DNA of 64,000 nt. Origin: Chloroflexota bacterium. GTDB taxonomy: Bacteria > Chloroflexota > Anaerolineae > Promineifilales > Promineifilaceae. The stretch is from positions 1-64,000 of the forward strand of contig JAAEOP010000139.1 in assembly GCA_024223125.1 (NCBI GenBank), in the 5' to 3' direction. Positions 43,485 through 51,535 of the stretch are shown here, piece after piece. A program made the position numbers and the translations under genes. Position 1 is the first letter of the stretch. Each line of letters begins with the position of its first letter. The notes under the pieces are model-generated. The model searched no databases, had not been told where the DNA came from, and worked only from the letters and a program-made list of their open reading frames with translations.

Positions 43485-45257
43485 TTACGATTTTTGCTGG
43501 ATCAGCGGCAGCCATTTCTCATTTAAGCCGCTGTCTGTCACGCCATAATAGTAATGGATGTCACGGCCGTCACGCAAAGCTAGATCATACCAGGTATGCT
43601 CGTCTTTACTGCGTTCACTCAGTAGAGCGATGTTCCCGCGCCATTTGATCTCTCTTTCGGCCGGTACACCTGATTCAACTTGCGTAATGGCATAATGCCA
43701 CAATTTGCGAGCCGATTTACGGGTGACATTTTTGATGAGGTTGCCATTGCGTAAATCGCGCACCGTATGGTAGTAGGTTCCTTTGCGCTTATTACTTTCT
43801 ACCACTTCTACCCCGGTACGAGGCGGTTCAATCTCTTTCTTTTGGCGACGTTTAGGTTCTTTTTCAGGTTGAGATGGCGCCACAGGTTGACCCGGCAGCG
43901 GGGGCAGTAAGTGGATAGGTTCACGGACATCATTATTTATGCGTCGTTCGACCAGGCGCACAATTTCATCCCGCACGGCCAGATTGGTTTCGGTATCGTC
44001 ACGCACGTAAAATTTATTATCATCAATAACATAAGGGATATTGGCGCCGGGTTGGACAGTGATACGGATGATTTGCACACCGCGTGAGGGCAGCGTGTCT
44101 ATGTGTATTTCTGGTTCGGGAGTGATGTGGTTGGTCACGGCCGTAGCCAGACGACTCCGTGCCCCTTTAGAATCCCGCACACCGGCCGGTTTTTCTTTAG
44201 GGTTGGCGCTTACGCCGATATAAATGGTTCCCCCATTGGTGTTGGCCATGGCGCAAATATCTCGCAAGACTCGATCTTGATGACCGCCCCGTTGTACCGA
44301 ACTACTGTGAAAAGATTGGACAATGGATTCCCCTTCTTCCTGGGCCAGTTGTACAAAATCAATCGGATTGGCCGGGCCGCGATACGGCCGTGTCAACGAT
44401 AAATCGGATCCTTTAATAACCCTTGCCAAAGCATCAAAGCTCACCTCTGGTAGTAGAATTTCTGTTATCCGGTCGCCAATGCCCAACGATTTTGATTGTG
44501 GGTTTTCGCGCACCAGACGATGGGCGTCTGACCCTTGAATGCAGCGCATAGGGCGGGGGTATTCCGGTTTGGAGCCATCAAAAAAACGCCGGGTTGTGTA
44601 ACGGCCGCGTTTTTCCAAATCCGTCACTTCCAGCGTGTGCAAGTTGGGGTCTTGTGTATAAGCAATCCGTGTTTGGCCGCCAAAATCAAGACCGCGCATG
44701 ACTACCCCATTGCCGGAATTGGCATGAGCGGCAATAACCAGTCCACCAGCTTCATTCATCACCCGGTAAGCTGTTAATACATCGGATGTGGCCCCCACTG
44801 TTGCGCTGCCGTTAACTAATGATTCTCGTGGTACATTCAACGTCAACAAGAGGTGTTCCAAGATGCTGACAGGCGTCTCCGGGGGGAAAATCCCTAGAAT
44901 ATGAAAGCCAAAAGTGGCCGTAAATTCAAAGCCGGGCAGCACCAGAATTTTTTCTAGCAACCGGCGATACTCTTCTAAGCAACGTTTTTCTTCCGGTTCC
45001 ATTCGCTCCAATTCTTCCAGATAAAGAAGTTGCTCAATCTCCTTTTTCATCGTGGCAAAACCGGCCACTGTATTGTGATCTGTGATAGCGATAATATCCA
45101 GACCACGTACTTCTGCCTGACGCAAAATATCTAAATAAGAAATATCGGGCTGCTGGTAATCAACTGAGCCAGGAGTATGTAGATGCAAGTCCATACGCCG
45201 CCATTGGCGTGATGGCTGCCGCGATTTACCGCGGCGACGATTCGTTTTTTTAGCCAC
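43485..45257 (-). CDS. PHP-domain protein with AlbA_2/Schlafen-type domain
   Basis: The protein has about 590 residues. An N-terminal PHP phosphoesterase domain carries metal ligands in MDLHLHTPG, AITDHNTV, HANSGNG and QGSDAHRL. A middle AlbA_2-type module (about 305-430) reads GESIVQSFHSS, ICAMANTNGGTIYIGV. A basic linker (KRRQKKE) and a C-terminal beta-rich domain (about 475-585) follow. PHP proteins are metal-dependent phosphoesterases acting on nucleotides or nucleic acid; AlbA_2 suggests nucleic-acid or nucleotide binding. I prefer GTG 45257, six bases after GGAGG; the ATG at 45263 abuts that GGAGG. Either start overlaps the upstream receiver gene by 8-14 bases, so the two are coupled. 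Confidence 0.78.
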   Translation of the reverse strand: MAKKTNRRRGKSRQPSRQWRRMDLHLHTPGSVDYQQPDISYLDILRQAEVRGLDIIAITDHNTVAGFATMKKEIEQLLYLEELERMEPEEKRCLEEYRRLLEKILVLPGFEFTATFGFHILGIFPPETPVSILEHLLLTLNVPRESLVNGSATVGATSDVLTAYRVMNEAGGLVIAAHANSGNGVVMRGLDFGGQTRIAYTQDPNLHTLEVTDLEKRGRYTTRRFFDGSKPEYPRPMRCIQGSDAHRLVRENPQSKSLGIGDRITEILLPEVSFDALARVIKGSDLSLTRPYRGPANPIDFVQLAQEEGESIVQSFHSSSVQRGGHQDRVLRDICAMANTNGGTIYIGVSANPKEKPAGVRDSKGARSRLATAVTNHITPEPEIHIDTLPSRGVQIIRITVQPGANIPYVIDDNKFYVRDDTETNLAVRDEIVRLVERRINNDVREPIHLLPPLPGQPVAPSQPEKEPKRRQKKEIEPPRTGVEVVESNKRKGTYYHTVRDLRNGNLIKNVTRKSARKLWHYAITQVESGVPAEREIKWRGNIALLSERSKDEHTWYDLALRDGRDIHYYYGVTDSGLNEKWLPLIQQKS

Positions 45258-45630
45258 GGCCATCCTCCGTGTTCAATATATTGGTGATGGCTTCTGAGAG
45301 TTTATTTGTGGAATAGGGCTTTAGCAAAAAGTTATTGGCTCCGTTACGCAACGCTTCTTCCTTACGACGATGATCGCCGGAAGTGATAATGATAGCAGTA
45401 TCAGCGGGCGCATTTGTCTGACCGTTTCTGACAGCTTGCAATAAATCCAAACCACTGATGTTTCTTTCCAGGTGCCAATCTACCAAAAAGATGCGTGTAT
45501 CTGCTGTTGCAGCGGCGATGGCCTGTTCAATATTAGTGCAGGCATCTACATGATACCCATCAAGCTCTAATAGCATTTGCAGCAAGCTGACGTTGGTAAT
45601 GTCGTCATCTACGACGATTATATTGATCAT
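45250..45630 (-). CDS. Single-domain response regulator receiver
   Basis: The 126-aa protein is a CheY-like receiver alone: acidic pair VVDDD (residues 7-9), phospho-Asp in FLVDWHLE (about 51), conserved Thr/Ser in IIITSGDH (about 84) and Lys in FLLKPYS (about 107). No output domain is attached, so it must act through protein contact. It overlaps the PHP/AlbA_2 gene and follows two small membrane protein genes, all minus-strand. I infer that phosphorylation controls the PHP protein or the membrane proteins, but no kinase is adjacent. Confidence 0.88.
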   Translation of the reverse strand: MINIIVVDDDITNVSLLQMLLELDGYHVDACTNIEQAIAAATADTRIFLVDWHLERNISGLDLLQAVRNGQTNAPADTAIIITSGDHRRKEEALRNGANNFLLKPYSTNKLSEAITNILNTEDGRG

Positions 45631-45640
45631 AGGCTTGCTA

Positions 45641-45871
45641 CTAATTACGCTCCCCTAGGGAGGCAATAGCTCGCACAATGCCGATGATGGATATGCCTAC
45701 GCCAAGCGCTTCACCAATTGATATTTCGGGGAAGTTGTCGCCCTCTTTTTCGGCGTTACGGGACAATAGAAAGGCAGCGCCCAGGCCGATGAGCGCACCG
45801 GCTAATGTACCGCCAATGATGGTTTTGATTTTCCAATTATCTTTTTCTTCATGTTCAAATTCTTCACTCAT
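45641..45871 (-). CDS. Small glycine-rich membrane protein
   Basis: The protein has 76 residues. An acidic head (EEFEHEEKD) precedes a Gly-rich hydrophobic helix (IIGGTLAGALIGLGAAFLL, about 18-36), a polar loop and a second hydrophobic stretch (about 52-70). The first helix resembles YtxH-like stress-related proteins, but the match is weak. Gaps of 10 and 2 bases to its neighbours indicate one operon with the receiver and the 195-aa membrane protein. Confidence 0.62.
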   Translation of the reverse strand: MSEEFEHEEKDNWKIKTIIGGTLAGALIGLGAAFLLSRNAEKEGDNFPEISIGEALGVGISIIGIVRAIASLGERN

Positions 45872-45873
45872 GT

Positions 45874-46461
45874 TTATCTCCGGATAATTATTTGTTTTAG
45901 ATGTTTGAGCCAGGTTTCTATATAAACCAGCCAGACGTTTAAGCTGATGACTGGTCGGGCTATAATACCTGTGGATTTTTCTAATTTAGGCCGCAGGCGG
46001 ATGAGTAGAGTGTCTAGCCGCCAGAGTAGGGTACGAATACGGCCGTGTGGCGGCCCTGGCGCAATCGGTCTTTCAGACTCATCCATAATGTATTTATAGT
46101 AAATGGTTCCGCCGATAACGGCCGTCATGACCAGACCAAACAATGCCACCGTAGGAATGAGCCAAATCACCAAAATAAAATCGGCCAGACCAGAAAGGAA
46201 GATGCGGGTGGTTTCATCGGGGGGGAATATAGCCAGGTAAAGCAGGTAGATAACGAAGATGAGAACGACGGCCGTTAACACCCCTAAAGGCAAATAGATA
46301 TACAATCGCGTGAAACGTTGGGTAGCCGCATATCGGGAAAGTTGATCGTCGTCGGGCACGTATCCGGTAGGGAGGGGCGGTCGAGCTTCTATAGGCGGGT
46401 AGGGGATAGATTCGGTTTTTGAAATGGGCGTCCCAGAACCAGAATTGTTTGTGTCAATCAT
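45874..46461 (-). CDS. Two-helix membrane protein with Pro-rich N-terminus
   Basis: The protein has 195 residues. A Ser/Pro-rich cytoplasmic head (about 1-50) precedes two strong transmembrane helices (about 55-78 and 90-122) and a basic, amphipathic C-terminal third (RTLLWRLDTLLIRLRPKLEKS). I do not recognise the family. It is the first gene of the 46.5-42.9 kb minus-strand run with the small Gly-rich protein and the receiver. The basic amphipathic tail probably lies along the inner membrane face. Confidence 0.6.
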   Translation of the reverse strand: MIDTNNSGSGTPISKTESIPYPPIEARPPLPTGYVPDDDQLSRYAATQRFTRLYIYLPLGVLTAVVLIFVIYLLYLAIFPPDETTRIFLSGLADFILVIWLIPTVALFGLVMTAVIGGTIYYKYIMDESERPIAPGPPHGRIRTLLWRLDTLLIRLRPKLEKSTGIIARPVISLNVWLVYIETWLKHLKQIIIRR

Positions 46462-46492
46462 TGTAGACCACCAAGAATATCTTTGAGTAATA

Positions 46493-46598
46493 ATACAGGT
46501 GTTTCTCGACTATCATACCCGCGAAGACGGGTATCCAGGTGTTTGGATTCCTGCCTTTACAGAGCTTGCCCTCATGAAGATGGGGGAATGACCTGTAT
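46493..46598. repeat. 106-bp MITE-like dispersed palindromic element, copy 2 (inverted)
   Basis: Ends are ATACAGGT (46493-46500) and ACCTGTAT (46591-46598), a perfect terminal inverted repeat. Read on the minus strand it aligns with the 2071-2176 element at the same length. Shared blocks include GTCATTCCCCCAT, CATGAGGGCA, GGAATCCA-type and CGCGGGTATGA then AGTCGAGA. It occupies the left part of the gene-free stretch 46462-46831. Confidence 0.8.
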
Positions 46599-46639
46599 AA
46601 TTACAATTTTAGCACATTATGTGTTACTGTTAAATTTTA

Positions 46640-46736
46640 GCGAATGAATTCGCGGCAATGATTGCGAAATCCACCTTCGTAGACTGAAATCCAGCCGATC
46701 GTAGACAATAACTCAGTCGGCGAAGGCCGACTTCGC
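46640..46736. repeat. Second palindromic repeat upstream of the lipoprotein gene
   Basis: This repeat begins with a small palindrome GCGAATGAATTCGC (46640-46653). It then has interrupted arms GCGAA-N5-CCTTCG (46664-46679) and CGAAGG-N5-TTCGC (46721-46736). It resembles GAAGTC-type REP sequences of environmental genomes. The stretch between 46737 and 46831 is AT-rich and probably holds the promoter for the lipoprotein gene, though I see no clear boxes. Confidence 0.55.
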
Positions 46737-46831
46737 AAATGTAGCAAGATTTATCCGCCCCGAAATTTATCCACTGCAAAAATTCTGTTATAATCTTCCC
46801 CGCTGGCAAGCTATTCAAAAATGCCTATCCT

Positions 46832-48292
46832 ATGAAAAAACTACTTCTCATTCTGCTCATCTTTATTCTTTACGGCTGTGGCCAAAACAGTGAGCCACCG
46901 CCTACCTTAGCCATTTCCCCTATAGCAACCCCGGTTCTGGACATTCCGCCTACCTTCACCCCACCCAAACCGTCAGACCGCTTCTTTCCTACGAAGCCGG
47001 TAGTAACGGTGACACAACGCGCCATTCCCACGCAAGCAACCGATACGCCTGTGCCCTATGCCGATACGGTCATTGAAGTGCATTACAAAATTCCGGCCAT
47101 TGGCTTAGACCGGCGTTTGCAGGGCAGTGTTGCTAGCCAGATTATCTTGGTGGATGAAATGACAGGTCAGGCAGTGCAGCGTAATAATCAGGCTGGGGCG
47201 CTGTTGGATTTGCAATCGGTTTTGCGGGATTTGCTGCTGCCGGTTGTGCCAGATGGGTGTGATACCTGCGTCTATCTTTCTTACTCATTGCCATTGGCCC
47301 AACAAAGTGCGGAAGGGTGGCTGCGAGACCCGATTTTGCTGGCCAGTCTGGATAATTATTTTTCTTTGAGTTTAGGTCCATATTTTCCCCCAGATACGGT
47401 GGCTGGTTTACGGCGCAGCGCTTCTCCATTTGCTCCTGCCCATTCGGTGGCCTTGACGGAAGACGGCCGTCTCTATACCTGGCTCGGTAATGAAAATCAT
47501 GTCAATTCTCCGATAGACGCGCCCCCCGAACTGCTGGATGCGTTTGCGGACTTAACGACTGAGGGGCTGTTAAGCCAGTACATAACAAGCTGCGCTGGTT
47601 CGGCCGTGGAATCGCTCTATATTGAAAAGGAGGATGCAGCCGGTATTATTGGCATTATTTGCCCGGAATATACGCTGCCATCAACCTTGCTGACTCTTTA
47701 TTCACAATTTGACGATGTATTAGCGGAAAAGTTGGCTGCCAGCGATGCCATTCTGGAAAAACCGCCCACACTTCTTCCCTTGCGGGCGGTCTTAGATTAT
47801 TCTCGCTCAGATGGGGCGCGTATGACGATTTTTGCCGATGGCACGGCCGAAGTCAACGATGGCAGCGGCGAACAAGTTTCTACGACCATATCCTCCACCC
47901 AGGTTCTTAGCCTGACTACATCCCTGATTGCTGATGGGGTGGTGCGGACTGGCTTGACGACTTTTGATCCTGAGCCAACGGCCGTGACTGCTTCTGGCAG
48001 TCCCACAGCCACCGTGCCGCCGCCAACTGCACCCCCTTTACGCACGAGATTGCTGGTACGGGGAGCGGGTGGCGTCTATGATGCAGCCTGGAATGACGTG
48101 TTTGATATTTCCCAGTTGGAACTGTTGAATTTGCTGCTGCAACAATTATTGCAGCAGCCTGTGGCAGAACCGGAACCTGTCGAAACACCAGATAGCACGA
48201 CTGAGGCGGCCGCAACAGAAATTAGTGAAGAAACGCCCGCACCAACGCCAACTGAGGAGACGCCAACCCCAGAGGTCACCCCAACACCCTGA
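46832..48292 (+). CDS. Secreted lipoprotein with Thr/Pro/Glu-rich tail, unknown function
   Basis: The protein has 486 residues. A lipoprotein signal (KKLLLILLIFILYGC, Cys 16) is followed by a Pro/Thr linker (about 20-75) and a mainly beta-rich body. A paired-Cys loop CDTCVYLSYSLP lies near residue 143. The last 45 residues are acidic and Thr/Pro-rich (TPTEETPTPE). I find no catalytic motif. The stop TGA shares its final A with the ATG of the dehydrogenase gene, so expression is coupled. It is probably a surface-exposed structural or binding protein. Confidence 0.68.
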   Translation: MKKLLLILLIFILYGCGQNSEPPPTLAISPIATPVLDIPPTFTPPKPSDRFFPTKPVVTVTQRAIPTQATDTPVPYADTVIEVHYKIPAIGLDRRLQGSVASQIILVDEMTGQAVQRNNQAGALLDLQSVLRDLLLPVVPDGCDTCVYLSYSLPLAQQSAEGWLRDPILLASLDNYFSLSLGPYFPPDTVAGLRRSASPFAPAHSVALTEDGRLYTWLGNENHVNSPIDAPPELLDAFADLTTEGLLSQYITSCAGSAVESLYIEKEDAAGIIGIICPEYTLPSTLLTLYSQFDDVLAEKLAASDAILEKPPTLLPLRAVLDYSRSDGARMTIFADGTAEVNDGSGEQVSTTISSTQVLSLTTSLIADGVVRTGLTTFDPEPTAVTASGSPTATVPPPTAPPLRTRLLVRGAGGVYDAAWNDVFDISQLELLNLLLQQLLQQPVAEPEPVETPDSTTEAAATEISEETPAPTPTEETPTPEVTPTP

Positions 48293-49248
48293 TGCACGGA
48301 CTTTCGCTTATCAACGGCCGTTTACAATTCCAAACCAATCTGCCCCAACCAAAACCACAGGCAGATGAAGCCTTAGTGCGGGTACATTTGGCTGGAATTT
48401 GTGCTACTGATCTGGAAATGGTGCGAGGGTATGTACCCGAATTTCAAGGTGTTTTGGGCCATGAATTTGTCGGTGAAGTAGTATCGGTTCCAGATGTGTC
48501 CTGGCACGGCCGTCGTGTTGTTTGCAGCATCAATATTGGTTGCGGAACCTGCCCCCTTTGCCTTAAATCGGAGCCAGAACATTGTCCTACGCGGCAGGTG
48601 TTGGGAATTCATGATCGGGATGGAGTTTTTGCCGAATATGTGGCTGTACCCCTGAAAAATTTACATATTGTCCCCGATTCTATTCCTGATGAAGGGGCTG
48701 CTTTCACAGAACCATTGGCGGCCGCCATCCGAATTCGAGAGCAGGTGTTGGTACGGCCGACGGCCAAAACGGCCGTTATTGGCCCTGGGCGTTTAGGATT
48801 ATTGGTGGGGCGGGTGTTGGCTTTGGCGGGCACAGAAGTCACCATGTTAGGCCGTCGCACCGCCTCTTTAGAACTCCCGGCAAAGTGGGGGCTGCATACA
48901 GGTTTGGCGGCCGATTGGCCTGACAACAGTTTTGATCTGGTAGTGGAGGTAACGGGGAATGAGGCTGGCTTTGCTCAGGCGCTGCGGTTGGTACGGCCGC
49001 GGGGCACACTCATTCTCAAAAGCACCTTTACCGGAACAAGCCGCCTCGATTTAACCAAACTAGTCGTCGCCGAAATAAATGTTGTCGGGTCGCGCTGTGG
49101 CCCATTTGCCCCAGCCTTACGTCTGTTAGAAGCCAACGCGGTAGATGTTTACTCCCTCATTGATGCTGAATTCCCTTTGGATGATGGCCTGAATGCCTTT
49201 AAATTTGCGGCCAGTAAAGGGGTGAAGAAGGTTTTGTTACGGCCGTAA
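48292..49248 (+). CDS. Zinc-dependent medium-chain alcohol dehydrogenase-like protein
   Basis: This 318-aa MDR enzyme has the catalytic-zinc Cys in GICATDLEM (about 36) and GHEFVGEV (His about 62). The structural-zinc lobe has four Cys: CGTCPLCLKSEPEHC. A Rossmann segment TAVIGPGRLGLLVGRVL (about 160) binds NAD(P). It is about 25 residues shorter than most relatives, mainly at the C-terminal half. Substrate is unknown; it resembles threonine/sorbitol dehydrogenase-like MDRs. It is coupled to the upstream lipoprotein gene. A hairpin lies 15 bases after its stop and may be a weak terminator. Confidence 0.87.
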   Translation: MHGLSLINGRLQFQTNLPQPKPQADEALVRVHLAGICATDLEMVRGYVPEFQGVLGHEFVGEVVSVPDVSWHGRRVVCSINIGCGTCPLCLKSEPEHCPTRQVLGIHDRDGVFAEYVAVPLKNLHIVPDSIPDEGAAFTEPLAAAIRIREQVLVRPTAKTAVIGPGRLGLLVGRVLALAGTEVTMLGRRTASLELPAKWGLHTGLAADWPDNSFDLVVEVTGNEAGFAQALRLVRPRGTLILKSTFTGTSRLDLTKLVVAEINVVGSRCGPFAPALRLLEANAVDVYSLIDAEFPLDDGLNAFKFAASKGVKKVLLRP

Positions 49249-49262
49249 TTCCCCGTTCAGAG

Positions 49263-49295
49263 AAGTCCTTGGCACTTCCAAAGTGCCGGGGACTT
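49263..49295 (+). terminator. Hairpin after dehydrogenase gene
   Basis: Arms AAGTCCTTGGCACTT and AAGTGCCGGGGACTT pair with two G-U wobbles around a CCA loop. No T-run follows, so termination is uncertain. The AAGTGCCGGG word also occurs in the GTAAC-ended element at 2330. The hairpin covers the extended in-frame start at 49269, which argues for the later start of the following gene. Confidence 0.45.
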
Positions 49296-49349
49296 GAGAG
49301 ACACATAGCCCTCTTGACAGACCCCCGCAAACACATAAAATTAGAACTT

Positions 49350-49583
49350 ATGAGCGATCATTGGATTCGAGCAAGTGAATTATCAGCCTACATCTATTGT
49401 CGGCGGGCGTGGTGGTTGAAGCGCAAAAAAGGTGCCCGGTCACAAAACATCCGCGAATTGGAAACGGGTACACAGCATCATGAACGTCACGGCCATCTGG
49501 TGTGGCAATCTATCTGGGCTAAACGATTGGCCTTCTTGATGCTGTTCGTTGCTATTATTATCCTTATCTACATCGTCTTTTGA
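49350..49583 (+). CDS. Cas4-like nuclease, N-terminal half with membrane anchor
   Basis: The 77-aa protein opens MSDHWIRASELSAYIYCRRAWWLKR, matching the N-terminus of Cas4/RecB-like PD-(D/E)XK nucleases, whose first Cys (here Cys 17) is an Fe-S ligand. A QHHERHGHLV helix follows, then a single transmembrane segment (about 58-77) and the stop. The catalytic domain is not here; it is in the next gene, starting 42 bases later. I infer that the two genes encode one split enzyme. ATG 49350 is the only sensible start because an upstream one runs through a hairpin. No cas1 or cas2 is nearby. Confidence 0.68.
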   Translation: MSDHWIRASELSAYIYCRRAWWLKRKKGARSQNIRELETGTQHHERHGHLVWQSIWAKRLAFLMLFVAIIILIYIVF

Positions 49584-49584
49584 C

Positions 49585-49620
49585 CGATGGCCGATCACGG
49601 AATACAGAACACGGATTACG
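49585..49620. repeat. Heptamer-like repeats between the split Cas4-like genes, left array
   Basis: CACGGAATACAGAACACGG and GGATTACG form a short imperfect heptamer array. Its reverse complement resembles the array after the second gene (50158-50205), so the pair brackets the catalytic-half gene as inverted copies. Confidence 0.5.
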
Positions 49621-49624
49621 AAAA

Positions 49625-50158
49625 ATGCTCACCAGCACACTCTCCCTCGGAATAGGCTTACTCCTCCTGACTCTGGCGTTAGGGCTATTGGTCTGGTCGC
49701 GCAGCCTGAATGAGGAAGCTGGTTTGCCCGAAGGCAAGGTCATTTACACCGATGCTGGTACCTGGTTTGATAATGACGAAGTGTTAAGCTCCCGCACGCT
49801 GCATCTGGTGGGAAAACCAGATTATTTGGTGGAAGAAGCGGATGGCATGATCGTGCCTGTAGAATTGAAGTCAGGCAAAGCGCCGGCCGACCCACATGAA
49901 GGACATATTTTGCAGTTAGCCGCGTACTGCCGGTTAGTCGAGGAAAATTATGGCGTCCGTCCCACACATGGCATTATCCAATATAAAGGCGGCGCCTTTG
50001 CTGTAGATTACACGGCCGAACTGGAAGAAGATTTGCTCGACTTACTGGCCGATATGCGTGAAGATTTATATGCGGCCGATGTGGATCGTGATCACAACAG
50101 TTGGGTGCGCTGTTCTCGTTGCGGTCTGCGCGGCCAATGCAGCCAGCGGTTGGGGTGA
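49625..50158 (+). CDS. Cas4-like nuclease, catalytic half with membrane anchor
   Basis: The protein has 177 residues. An N-terminal transmembrane helix (about 5-24) precedes the PD-(D/E)XK domain: VGKPDYLVEE (Asp about 65), PVELKSGK (catalytic E-x-K about 79-81) and HILQLAAYCRLVEE (Gln-x3-Tyr). The C-terminal CSRCGLRGQC supplies three Cys, matching the Cas4 Fe-S ligands that complement the Cys in the preceding small gene. ATG 49625 is preferred over a TTG at 49580. Complete Cas4 homologs are single-chain proteins (family knowledge), so this one seems split between two membrane-tethered chains. The role could be DNA processing at the membrane, not CRISPR. Confidence 0.78.
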   Translation: MLTSTLSLGIGLLLLTLALGLLVWSRSLNEEAGLPEGKVIYTDAGTWFDNDEVLSSRTLHLVGKPDYLVEEADGMIVPVELKSGKAPADPHEGHILQLAAYCRLVEENYGVRPTHGIIQYKGGAFAVDYTAELEEDLLDLLADMREDLYAADVDRDHNSWVRCSRCGLRGQCSQRLG

Positions 50159-50205
50159 TCCGTGTTCCGTGTTCGGTTTACGGATTACGGATAACGGATA
50201 ACGAA
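50158..50205. repeat. Heptamer array after the Cas4-like gene
   Basis: CCGTGTTCCGTGTTCGG (CCGTGTT unit) is followed by ACGGATTACGGATAACGG and ATAACG (ACGGATA unit). These are 7-bp tandem units of the same style as 35431-35460 and 8723-8810. The array separates the Cas4-like gene from hisS. Confidence 0.7.
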
Positions 50206-50247
50206 GTATAATACGCCACATTCAAACGAACAGATACGGAGGGACTA

Positions 50248-51513
50248 TTGACAACAATACAACGCGCAAAGGGGATGCAGGATGTGCTGCCCGAAGATCG
50301 CCGCTATTGGGATTTGGTGTTGGACACGGCCGTGACCCTGGCCCAACGATTCGGCTTCCAACGGGTAGATTTGCCCATTATGGAATATACCGAACTTTAT
50401 CATCGCGGCGTGGGGGATGCTTCTGACTTCTTCGTCAAGAAAGAAACCTTCGATGTAGAAGAATCTGAAGGAGTGAGCCTGACCCTGCGTCCTGAATTTA
50501 CGGCCGGGTTTATGCGGGCTTACATTCAAAATGGGATGACGGCCTGGCCCCAACCGGTAAAGCTGTATACCATTGGCCCCGCTTTCCGGCGCGAGCGGCA
50601 GCAAGCCGGCCGTTACCGCCAACACAGCCAATTTAACTGCGAAATCTTAGGTGAAATTGACCCTGCGGCCGACCTGGAAGTGATGCTGTTGGCAATGAAC
50701 TTGTACCGCAAATTAGGTTATAAAGGGCTGACTTTTCAGCTAAACAGCACTGGCTGCCCCGACTGTAAACCCCGATATATAGCTGCCCTAAAGGAATATC
50801 TGGCCGATCATTTGGACAATCTGGCTGAAATTGACCAGGAGCGTTTACGGCGTAACCCTTTGCGTATTTTAGACAGCAAGGAGCCGGGTATGGAGGCGAT
50901 ATTAGCCCAAGCGCCGCATATCATTGATTATTTGTGCAATGATTGTGAAGATCATTTTAGCGATCTGCGCGGTTTGTTAGATGCTCTGGATCAATCCTAC
51001 ACCATTAACTTTCGCTTAGTAAGAGGGATTGATTATTACACTAAAACTGTCTTTGAAGTGTGGGCTGAGGGGATTGGAGCGCAGGCGGCTGTTTGTGGCG
51101 GTGGCCGTTATGATGGTCTGTCAGAAGATATTGGTGGCCCTTCTACGCCTGGCGTTGGTTTTGGCAGTGGCATTGAACGCATCATCTTGGGTTTGCAAGA
51201 AGCAGGCATTGATCCCCCAACCACACCCAAACCGACTGTGATGGTGACACATTTTGGCGGGGCGACAAAAACGGCCGCTGTGCAGTTAACATTCCGGTTA
51301 CGAACGGCCGGTATTGGAACCCGGCTGGCTTTTGCCCGCAACCGTCGCAGCATGAAAAGCCAGATGCGGGAAGCGAATAAGCACAATATACAGACAGTTC
51401 TCATTTTGGGTGAGGATGAAATGGCAGCCAATGAAGTAGTGTATCGGCCGTTAGACGGCCGCAAGCAAGAAAACGTTTCTTTGGATGATATTGTCACTCG
51501 TCTGCAAATGTAA
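50248..51513 (+). CDS. hisS: Histidyl-tRNA synthetase
   Basis: This 421-aa class II synthetase charges tRNA-His. Motif 2 is YTIGPAFRRERQQAGRYRQHSQFN. The His-binding motif is LVRGIDYYTKTVFEVW, with GGGRYDGL next and motif 3 PGVGFGSGIERI. A C-terminal anticodon-binding domain (about 325-415) is present. The start is TTG 50248: GGAGG lies six bases upstream, and the next ATG would remove the conserved QRAKGMQDVLP head. It is followed by nadK after 22 bases, suggesting a housekeeping transcript. Confidence 0.97.
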   Translation: MTTIQRAKGMQDVLPEDRRYWDLVLDTAVTLAQRFGFQRVDLPIMEYTELYHRGVGDASDFFVKKETFDVEESEGVSLTLRPEFTAGFMRAYIQNGMTAWPQPVKLYTIGPAFRRERQQAGRYRQHSQFNCEILGEIDPAADLEVMLLAMNLYRKLGYKGLTFQLNSTGCPDCKPRYIAALKEYLADHLDNLAEIDQERLRRNPLRILDSKEPGMEAILAQAPHIIDYLCNDCEDHFSDLRGLLDALDQSYTINFRLVRGIDYYTKTVFEVWAEGIGAQAAVCGGGRYDGLSEDIGGPSTPGVGFGSGIERIILGLQEAGIDPPTTPKPTVMVTHFGGATKTAAVQLTFRLRTAGIGTRLAFARNRRSMKSQMREANKHNIQTVLILGEDEMAANEVVYRPLDGRKQENVSLDDIVTRLQM

Positions 51514-51535
51514 GGAACTGTATCTCATTTAGCTC

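Noticed and set aside
49350..50158. Cas4-like sequence as evidence of a CRISPR locus
   Set aside because: No repeat-spacer array, cas1 or cas2 appears in the window; the nuclease is treated as non-CRISPR.
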